Positions 15,270 to 21,268 of a DNA stretch of 21,268 nt are shown piece by piece. The DNA comes from Bacteroidota bacterium (GTDB lineage Bacteria > Bacteroidota > Bacteroidia > Cytophagales > Cyclobacteriaceae). The stretch's first letter is position 1; each line of letters begins with the position of its first letter. Made by a program: the position numbers and the translations under genes. The stretch lies in NCBI GenBank assembly GCA_023393375.1, contig JAEWLI010000145.1, forward strand, positions 1 to 21,268. Direction: 5' to 3'. Below the pieces are notes generated by a model. The model saw nothing but the letters and a program-made list of their open reading frames with translations. It made no database searches and was not told the DNA's origin.

Positions 15270-15765
15270 TGTAAAATTGTTCGGGAAAATGGAGTTTAAC
15301 TTTTCTAATATATCTATTAAACTGCTTCTCTACTACTAATTACGATTTAAAAAGTTTTATATAATCAATGCAAATTAAAACCACCTGCTCCGTTTAACCT
15401 TTACAGAGATGATCCCTCTGGATTTTCCTAATTTTAATGCAGGTATATAATTTTATAAGTTGTTAAATATCAGTTAGTTAAATTGTTGTAAATAATATTA
15501 CAAAGTATTTAAATCTTAAATAATTCACAATTCTAATTCTTATTAATAGAAAATATTCCACCGACTGGATTTCAGGTCATTTCTAATGCTATAATATAAA
15601 GTTGCTAAAGTATAATGAGTTGTAGGATTTGTTTATCTTCATTTTATTTCAACCACATATACCTCGCCAAGCTTATCTTTATTACATAGGGTCAGGCATA
15701 ACCATTTGGATGTGAGGCAATTACTTTCTAATTTTTGGTGTTGATGCACTAAAAGGAAGAGAATC
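15270..15765 (+). other. 496-bp AT-rich intergenic region
   Basis: This gap separates the start of the minus-strand lipid kinase from the start of a plus-strand hypothetical gene, so it must hold two divergent promoters. I see no reading frame longer than about 15 codons with a sensible start, no tRNA-like fold and no tandem repeat. The only structure I noted is a short inverted repeat TTGTAA-ATAATA-TTACAA at 15486-15503. No exact TAnnTTTG element was found on either strand close to the genes. Confidence 0.6.
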
Positions 15766-16248
15766 ATGATGGCAATTGAAGAATATGTAGACGATCAGCT
15801 GGTTGAAACAATCAAGACAAAATATTCCCAGGACTTCAAAAATGCGATGGCATATGTGGATTATGTTCAAAAGAATGAAAATGTAGCTGCTATTTATCAA
15901 AACGACAAGCAGATAACTGACCACCAATTAAAGGGATTGGCCTTTCATGATTTCATCACTCCTCCTCAAATTATTGGAATTTATGTAGAAAAATATTATA
16001 AAAACAAATTTCACCCGATTGTAGTCAGAGCTAAGGATGATTTCGGAGTGAAACAAGTATTGGTAACGATCTTTAATTCCAGAAATGAATTACTTGAAAA
16101 AGGATTGGCGCAACAATTTCTGCAAAAGGAAAGGTGGTTTTACTTTATTCGAAAAGACCTGGAAGGCCAGGGAGAAATCAGAATAGAGACAATGGCAACT
16201 GATTATCCAGGAAATTATGCCGTTTCATCTCAGTGGATCATGGTTTAA
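15766..16248 (+). CDS. Hypothetical protein with Ig-like C-terminal region
   Basis: 160 residues, no signal peptide or transmembrane segment. The first ATG (15766) is followed at once by a second (15769); either could start translation. Residues 1-65 are charged and mainly helical (MAIEEYVDDQLVETIKTKYS, then DFKNAMAYVDYV). Residues 70-160 look like an Ig-like or fibronectin-like beta fold: HPIVVRAKDDFGVKQVLVTI, then RWFYFIRKDLEGQGEIRIE and MATDYPGNYAVSSQW. This resembles the 'DN.GV..V' and 'A.D..GN' strands of extracellular Ig-like repeats. Such folds are usually exported, so a cytoplasmic copy is odd. I do not recognise the family. It stands alone between two intergenic gaps. Confidence 0.6.
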   Translation: MMAIEEYVDDQLVETIKTKYSQDFKNAMAYVDYVQKNENVAAIYQNDKQITDHQLKGLAFHDFITPPQIIGIYVEKYYKNKFHPIVVRAKDDFGVKQVLVTIFNSRNELLEKGLAQQFLQKERWFYFIRKDLEGQGEIRIETMATDYPGNYAVSSQWIMV

Positions 16249-16366
16249 TATAGGTCAATTTATCATTTTGTAACGCAATCCGCACAAGTATTTGAATTCC
16301 TTGTTGTAATTTTACTACATAGTTTATAATGATGTATACTATAACCATAACCGGGATAAAGAAAAT

Positions 16367-18214
16367 TTGGAACCAAAGCATTACATATTAATATCAATAT
16401 TTTTATTATTTTTCACACCTCTGATTGCCCAGCTTAAGGTTGAAAAATTTTACAATAAAAATAAAGAACACCCTCAGGAAATTTTCCATATCAAGAGTAA
16501 AAGTTCCAATATATTATCAGGCCCTTATCAATCCTATTATTATAATGGGAAAACCAATACCAAAGGCCAGTATGATAATAATGAAGCTGTAGGGCTATGG
16601 CAATATTTCTATGAGAATGGAAAAATTAAAATGGAAGGCAATATGTCCCGGAATATCCCTCATGGTGATTGGAAATACTATTACGAAAATGGAAAAATAA
16701 GTCAAAAGGGAAATATTTTTAATGATAAAAAAGAAGGTGAATGGGTTTATTACTTTGAAAATGGGGAACTTAAAAGCAGGGGAAATTTCAAGAATAATGA
16801 GAAAGATGGCATTTGGAATTATTTTTATGAAGACGGAAAACTAAAAGCTCAGGCAGTTTATAAGGATGGGACAGGGAATTACAAGGAGTTTTATCCATCG
16901 GGTAAAGTAAAAATGGAAGGTCAATTAAAAGATGGCCTAAGTGACAGTCTTTGGGTACATTATTACGAAAGTAGTGTAAAACGGGCAGAAGGTTTACATG
17001 TAGAAGGAGAACGAGAGGGCAATTGGAAATTATATCACCCCAATGGGGTGTTATCAGCTGAGGGTAATTATATAAAAGGCCAAAAGAATGGCAAATGGTC
17101 TTATTATCATGAAAATGGCAACTTAAGTTCTGAAGGTATAGAAAAAGAAGGTTACAAAGACGGTTACTGGAAATTGTTCAATAAAAATGGATCTTTAAAA
17201 GGGGAAAGTCATTTAGTAAATGGTTCAGGTGATTATGTAGAGTATTATGAAAATAAAAAAATCAAAATAAAAGGCTATATTAAAAATGGCCAAAATTCAG
17301 GCAAATGGCTATATTATTATGAAGATGGGACATTGGAAGGAGAGGCGTTTTTTGTAAATGGCGAAGGTGAATACTTAGGTTTTTACAAGGATGGGTCTAT
17401 CAAAATGAAAGGAAACATTAATGATGGAAAGAATGTAGGGGTTTGGGAATTATATGAGAAAGATGGATCACTTGCCGGATATTATCGGCCTTATTATGAG
17501 GATGACAAACCGGTTTATCGTATTGTTGGCTCACAAACTGCTGAAAATGATTCATTGTCAAATTATATAAAACCAGAGTATAAGTTTAGAAAAAGGCAGA
17601 TCAAATACTTTGTGCCACGCGTGAATGAATTTAAAGGATTTATATTTTCCACTAATCCTATTGCACCTACGCTTGGTAGTTTGCCAATTGCTGTAGAATA
17701 TTATATTCAGGAGCGGTTGGGCCATGAGCTACAATACACCATGATCAGAGATCCATTTCTCAAGGCAGACAAAAATATTTCGATAGGAGAGATCTATCAA
17801 AGGGGTTTTTCGGTTGCGCTAAAGCAAAAATTCTATCATCCTGATAAAAATTTTGGAATGTTTTATTTTGGTCACGAAATCCGCTACACAGCTATTGCTC
17901 AAATGACCAACATAGGTATGAATAATTCTACTACTGAACTTAATCTTCGTTCTATCAGTGTAGATGAAAATAAAGTCGAATATTCACTATTGATTGGTAA
18001 CCGGTGGATAAAAATTTTCGGGGAGAAATGGATCGTTGAAGAAAGTAAAATGGGTATTACCATCGATATTTATGGAGGGATTGGCATTGGTTACAGGTTT
18101 TTTAATCAGGGCAACTCTTTTGTTAAAAGTGATTATGAAGCATTCAATAGCCTCAATATGAATGATATTAGTATTCCGTTACGATTTGGGGTAAACATTG
18201 GATTGATTTTTTAA
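16367..18214 (+). CDS. MORN-2 (YwqK-type) repeat protein with C-terminal outer membrane beta-barrel
   Basis: 615 residues from a TTG at 16367. The frame is open back to 16310 but has no ATG, and the TTG gives a clean signal peptide (YILISIFLLFFTPLIAQ, about residues 6-22). Residues about 52-382 are 14 tandem repeats of 23-24 residues, with pattern G.W..YYENGK....G....G, of the MORN-2/YwqK type. Three of them (the 6th, 11th and 13th) use a GNY or GDY/GEY start in place of the tryptophan form. After a linker, residues about 410-615 have alternating beta-strands, YYGG-like glycine/aromatic patterning (DIYGGIGIGYRFF) and end RFGVNIGLIF, with the terminal phenylalanine of an outer membrane barrel. 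The likely design is a repeat domain on a membrane barrel. Database labels calling such repeats 'antitoxins' should not be taken as function. No toxin gene is nearby. Confidence 0.8.
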   Translation: MEPKHYILISIFLLFFTPLIAQLKVEKFYNKNKEHPQEIFHIKSKSSNILSGPYQSYYYNGKTNTKGQYDNNEAVGLWQYFYENGKIKMEGNMSRNIPHGDWKYYYENGKISQKGNIFNDKKEGEWVYYFENGELKSRGNFKNNEKDGIWNYFYEDGKLKAQAVYKDGTGNYKEFYPSGKVKMEGQLKDGLSDSLWVHYYESSVKRAEGLHVEGEREGNWKLYHPNGVLSAEGNYIKGQKNGKWSYYHENGNLSSEGIEKEGYKDGYWKLFNKNGSLKGESHLVNGSGDYVEYYENKKIKIKGYIKNGQNSGKWLYYYEDGTLEGEAFFVNGEGEYLGFYKDGSIKMKGNINDGKNVGVWELYEKDGSLAGYYRPYYEDDKPVYRIVGSQTAENDSLSNYIKPEYKFRKRQIKYFVPRVNEFKGFIFSTNPIAPTLGSLPIAVEYYIQERLGHELQYTMIRDPFLKADKNISIGEIYQRGFSVALKQKFYHPDKNFGMFYFGHEIRYTAIAQMTNIGMNNSTTELNLRSISVDENKVEYSLLIGNRWIKIFGEKWIVEESKMGITIDIYGGIGIGYRFFNQGNSFVKSDYEAFNSLNMNDISIPLRFGVNIGLIF

Positions 18215-18325
18215 TTATTTCACAAATTCACATCCTGCCTTTATATCACCGTTGGTGTTGAATTCCATGCATTAATTAGTTAGCATATTGCTTTTTTTAA
18301 CCTTTATGGTAATAGAAATATATAT

Positions 18326-18333
18326 TATCTTTG
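18326..18333 (+). promoter_or_regulatory. Bacteroidota -7 promoter element for the phosphofructokinase gene
   Basis: TATCTTTG exactly matches TAnnTTTG, 51 bp before the ATG at 18385. A convincing -33 element at the right spacing is not seen. Confidence 0.5.
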
Positions 18334-18384
18334 CCCCGCTAATTTAAGAAAATAGAGTTTTCACAAATAAAAACATAGTATCAA

Positions 18385-19656
18385 ATGGCTAATATCAAAA
18401 GAATTATAGTTGGTCAGTCCGGTGGCCCCACTCCTGTAATTGACTGGACAGTTGACGGTATTTTAACTTCTGCAAGAGATCACGGCATAGAAGTATTCGG
18501 TGCAAGAAACGGTTTTGAAGGAATCTTGCATGCAGATATTGAAGGAAATATTGTTGATTTGTCGGGTATCGATCCCACCCAATTTATTTACAATGGCCCA
18601 GGATCTGGATTAGGTGCTACTCGTATCAAACCCAAACCAGAACAACTTAAAAAAATGGCTGAAAATTTGGCTAAGTTGAAAATAGACGGGATTGTATACA
18701 TTGGCGGAAACGATTCTTCCGATCAGCTGAAAAGTCTGACTGAAGTATCTGACATTAAAGCCATTCATGGTATTAAAACAGTAGATAATGACCTCCCCGT
18801 GACTCACCATAGTCCTGGTTTTGGATCAGCAGCTTTATACAATGCTATTGCACTTAAAAATGTAGTGAGTGATTTTTCTTCCTACAAAATGAAAGGCAGA
18901 TTGGCCGATGGTAGAATGGGGATTTTACATGCTCCGGTTGTAATCTATCAGGTAATGGGCAGAAAAGCAGGTTGGTTGGCTCAAGCTACCGCATTTGCCA
19001 GAGTAGATCAACGCGGTATAATGGTGCCAGGTCGAGCTCCTCATATGATTCTTTGTAAGGAATTGTTATTTGATAAAGACCAGTTTTTGGGCGATGTATC
19101 AGATACGATCACAAAATATGGAGAAGCAGTTATCGTAGTACAGGAAGATTTAACAGAAAAAAATTCTGGCAAATCTATTGCTGAAGTTTACGGTGAAGTA
19201 ACCCGTGACCCACATGGAAATATCCAACACGGCCGTGCAGGTTCTTTCCAACCTGGATTATTCCTGGCCAAAACCATTCAGGAAGAATTAAAAATAGATG
19301 GTGTAGCAGCAATCAAAGAAGCTGTATTGGTGCCACAACATATCCAAAGAAGTTATTGTATGTCACAAACTGATGCTTCTGAGGCTTATATGATTGGATA
19401 TTCAGCAGTGGATGCACTATTGGCAGGGGAAACCAAAAAATCAGTGGTATTGGTCAAAGAAGGTGATGGCAATTTCAGGACAGGATTAACAGCACTTGAA
19501 AATATTGCAAGAAAAGAAACCAATGTGGATATGAAAGATATTCTGGGCAACTTCGGGCCTACTCAGGCCTTTGTTGACGAATACCTGCATTGTATTGGTG
19601 GAGCACTTGCCATACCTCATTATTCTCACATGATGTATAAAAGTGTGAAATTATAA
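18385..19656 (+). CDS. PPi-dependent phosphofructokinase (diphosphate-fructose-6-phosphate 1-phosphotransferase)
   Basis: 423 residues, longer than the 320-residue bacterial ATP enzyme and typical of the PPi clades. It interconverts fructose 6-phosphate and fructose 1,6-bisphosphate. Conserved blocks: VGQSGGPTPVID (9-20), YNGPGSGLGATR (69-80), YIGGNDSSDQL (105-115), IKTVDNDLPVTHHSPGFGSA (130-149) and MGRKAGWLA (191-199). Asp110 and Lys131 occupy the positions (Gly104 and Gly124 in E. coli PfkA) that mark PPi-dependent enzymes, so pyrophosphate is the likely phosphate donor. Asn109 replaces the aspartate usually found before it (GGND for GGDD), which should be kept in mind. The gene is alone, with a promoter element 51 bp upstream and a terminator between it and the convergent miaA. 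Confidence 0.92.
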   Translation: MANIKRIIVGQSGGPTPVIDWTVDGILTSARDHGIEVFGARNGFEGILHADIEGNIVDLSGIDPTQFIYNGPGSGLGATRIKPKPEQLKKMAENLAKLKIDGIVYIGGNDSSDQLKSLTEVSDIKAIHGIKTVDNDLPVTHHSPGFGSAALYNAIALKNVVSDFSSYKMKGRLADGRMGILHAPVVIYQVMGRKAGWLAQATAFARVDQRGIMVPGRAPHMILCKELLFDKDQFLGDVSDTITKYGEAVIVVQEDLTEKNSGKSIAEVYGEVTRDPHGNIQHGRAGSFQPGLFLAKTIQEELKIDGVAAIKEAVLVPQHIQRSYCMSQTDASEAYMIGYSAVDALLAGETKKSVVLVKEGDGNFRTGLTALENIARKETNVDMKDILGNFGPTQAFVDEYLHCIGGALAIPHYSHMMYKSVKL

Positions 19657-19669
19657 TAAATTACTTCAG

Positions 19670-19710
19670 TTGGTCCGGGTTTAAATCCCCGGATCAATTG
19701 ATTTTTTGTT
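19670..19710 (+). terminator. Terminator between pfp-like gene and miaA
   Basis: A 10-bp stem with one G-T pair (19670-19679 with 19688-19697), loop of 8, is followed on the plus strand by TTGATTTTTTGTTT. It overlaps the stop codon of the convergent miaA gene. On the minus strand the tail is not T-rich. Confidence 0.75.
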
Positions 19711-20626
19711 TTATATACCTTACCACCATCTCATATTTATCGGGGTGGAACCATTTGATCTCCTCATCTTTTTTAAACCACGTCATCTGACGTTTTGCAT
19801 ACCGCCGGGAATTTCTTTTCAATAACCTGACAGCTTCCTCTCTATCATATTTACCTTCCAAAAAATCAAATATTTCTTTGTAACCCACTGTTTTTAAGGC
19901 AGTTAGATTTCGTTTTTCAAATAAGCTTTCTGCCTCCTCAAACAAACCCCGGGCAATCATTTCGTCCATCCTTCGATTGATCCTATCATACAAATCCTGT
20001 TTTCCCCTTTCCAGTCCTATTTTTATAGTTCGAAAATTTCTGATCGCTTTTTTCCCAGTCCGAAATTTTGAATAGGGTATTCCAGATGTTAAATACAATT
20101 CTAACCCACGGATCACACGGGACGGATTTTGTTGATCCACTTGTTCAAAATATTCAGGATCGACTGTTTTTAGTTGATCCAACAAAATAGACAATCCCTT
20201 TTCTTTTAGTTCCGTTTTTAATTGTTTTCGGATATTTTCAGGAATGTCCGGCATCTGGTCTATTCCATCACATACTGCTTTCACATACAAGCCTGAGCCA
20301 CCGGTAAGGATAACAAGTTTATTTTTACGATAAAGGTCTTCCAATAAATTTACTGCCTCCAACTCATAGTCGTATGCATTAAATGGTTGATCGATACTTA
20401 AAAAATCAATAAAATGGTGAGGTATTCCTTGCAATTCAGCCAGATCAGGTTTAGCGGTACCAATGCTCATTTCATGATAGAACTGTCTGGAATCAGCAGA
20501 AATGATTTCAGTATGAAATGTTTTGGCTAGTTCAAGTGAGAAATCTGTTTTGCCCACAGCAGTAGGTCCAACCAACACCAGAAGAATATTTTGGTTTATT
20601 GCGTCCACAATCGATTCTTTTATCAT
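19694..20626 (-). CDS. miaA: tRNA dimethylallyltransferase
   Basis: 310 residues, the normal length. MiaA transfers a dimethylallyl group to N6 of adenosine 37 in tRNAs that read codons starting with U. Motifs: P-loop GPTAVGKT (20-27), ISADSRQFYHEMSIGTAKP (42-60, with the catalytic aspartate in the DSRQ region), GIPHHFID, FNAYDYE, ILTGGSGLYVKAV, and later RVIRGLELY, GLERGKQDLYDRINRRMDEM, KTVGYKEI and RRYAKRQMTWFKKD, which form the tRNA-binding end. ATG at 20626 gives a short N-terminal extension before the P-loop, as is common in this phylum. It is convergent with the phosphofructokinase gene and divergent from the PAS-protein gene 193 bp away. Confidence 0.96.
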   Translation of the reverse strand: MIKESIVDAINQNILLVLVGPTAVGKTDFSLELAKTFHTEIISADSRQFYHEMSIGTAKPDLAELQGIPHHFIDFLSIDQPFNAYDYELEAVNLLEDLYRKNKLVILTGGSGLYVKAVCDGIDQMPDIPENIRKQLKTELKEKGLSILLDQLKTVDPEYFEQVDQQNPSRVIRGLELYLTSGIPYSKFRTGKKAIRNFRTIKIGLERGKQDLYDRINRRMDEMIARGLFEEAESLFEKRNLTALKTVGYKEIFDFLEGKYDREEAVRLLKRNSRRYAKRQMTWFKKDEEIKWFHPDKYEMVVRYIKQKIN

Positions 20627-20780
20627 TCCAATGTAAGCACTTCAAATTTTATTCTAATCATTTTACCAAATCTTCTCATATACATACAATTAATCGCCTG
20701 AAAATTATGTTAATATAATTGGTACACTGCAAAATTCGCTTCGTTGAATTAATGTATATAGAATATCATGGTTTTTTTTA

Positions 20781-20788
20781 TAAATTTG
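20781..20788 (+). promoter_or_regulatory. Bacteroidota -7 promoter element for the PAS-protein gene
   Basis: TAAATTTG exactly matches TAnnTTTG, 31 bp before the ATG at 20820. No clear -33 element was found, so confidence is modest. Confidence 0.45.
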
Positions 20789-20819
20789 ATTCGACTAAAA
20801 ATTTTCTATTTTTTATTTA

Positions 20820-21268
20820 ATGAAAATAAATTTTAAATCGAAGGAAGAACTGATCAGGGAAATCGAACGGTTGGAACTAAAACTCAATCAGATCAAATCC
20901 AATTCTATGCTGATGGATAATAATCAGCCTCTGATCAATTTGCTCGATGATGATGTGCACCCTGATTTGAAAAAACAAAACCGACAACTTCAGGAGCTGT
21001 TCAATAACGCCAACGATCTTATTCAAATATTCTCAATTGATGGTAAAATATTATATGTAAATAACTACTGGAAGGAGAAATTGGGATATATTGATGATGA
21101 TATTACCAATTTGAACATCAAAGATATTATCGCTCCTGAATATTATGAAATCACCAAACAACGGCTTTTCAAAATAGCAAATGGAGAAAAATTGGGGCGC
21201 ATAACCACCCGGTTTATTGGTAAGGGGGGCAAAAGATTTGTTCTTTCTGGTCACATCAATTGTAGTTA
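20820..21268 (+). CDS. PAS-domain signalling protein, N-terminal part
   Basis: 149 complete codons; the 3' end lies outside the window. Residues 1-65 are charged and helical with heptad-like spacing (EELIREIERLELKLNQIK and LKKQNRQLQELF), a likely coiled coil. A PAS domain follows from about residue 66: NANDLIQIFSIDGKILYVNN, YWKEKLGY, IIAPEYYEITKQRLFKIANG and GGKRFVLSGHI match the usual PAS strand and helix order. There is no signal peptide, so the sensor is probably cytoplasmic. The output domain is not visible; a histidine kinase is most common for such an N-terminus, but diguanylate cyclases and other outputs use it too. Confidence 0.8.
   Translation, partial: MKINFKSKEELIREIERLELKLNQIKSNSMLMDNNQPLINLLDDDVHPDLKKQNRQLQELFNNANDLIQIFSIDGKILYVNNYWKEKLGYIDDDITNLNIKDIIAPEYYEITKQRLFKIANGEKLGRITTRFIGKGGKRFVLSGHINCS

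Noticed and set aside
15270..15765. Possible RNA gene or riboswitch in the long AT-rich gap
   Set aside because: I found no tRNA-like fold, GC-rich stem or conserved riboswitch core, only a weak 6-bp inverted repeat.
16367..18214. YwqK-type repeats as evidence for a toxin-antitoxin system
   Set aside because: No toxin-like gene is adjacent; the protein has a signal peptide and a barrel-like end. The antitoxin label comes from repeat annotation only.

Overview
The window looks like a chromosomal segment of a low-GC, AT-rich member of the Bacteroidota. The signs are two TonB-dependent receptors (one with an N-terminal carboxypeptidase-regulatory-like domain), a DUF4625-type lipoprotein, a DAHP synthase-chorismate mutase fusion in the order typical of that phylum, a stand-alone proline dehydrogenase, exact matches to the Bacteroidota -7 promoter element TAnnTTTG, and little Shine-Dalgarno sequence. 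I cannot name the genus from sequence alone. I saw no rRNA, tRNA, CRISPR array, insertion sequence or phage gene.

Layout. At 1-335 is the 3' end of a metallophosphoesterase. At 626-3550 a YfiR/DUF4154 periplasmic protein precedes a TonB-dependent receptor, closed by a strong terminator. At 3622-5470 on the minus strand are proline dehydrogenase, a 56-residue zinc-ribbon membrane protein that overlaps its stop codon, and two tiny membrane proteins. At 5561-7716, divergent from these, is an aromatic amino acid pair (DAHP synthase/chorismate mutase and AroB). At 7973-8359 is a STAS-like protein. At 8469-10652 is a two-gene unit: a bacterial GRAS-domain protein with an intact AdoMet-binding motif, followed 12 bp later by a HisC-like PLP aminotransferase. 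At 10693-14260 on the minus strand is a four-gene, histidine-rich TonB-receptor operon: small RGPP protein, receptor, second small RGPP protein, DUF4625 lipoprotein, terminator. Then come a lipid kinase (minus), a 496-bp AT-rich gap, an Ig-like orphan protein, a MORN-2-repeat/beta-barrel protein, PPi-type phosphofructokinase, miaA (minus) and the start of a PAS-domain protein.

How the genes fit together. The most interesting part is the GRAS-aminotransferase unit. GRAS proteins are best known as plant transcription regulators (DELLA, SCARECROW), but the family belongs to the Rossmann-fold methyltransferases and arose in bacteria. This copy keeps the glycine-rich cofactor loop that plant members largely lost. 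Its tight linkage to a PLP enzyme with complete cofactor-binding residues suggests a small-molecule pathway of unknown product. The second item is the receptor operon: the receptor, lipoprotein and two flanking small proteins all carry histidine or cysteine clusters, which points to metal handling, although the metal cannot be read from the sequence. The remaining genes are mostly conserved housekeeping functions in short transcription units.
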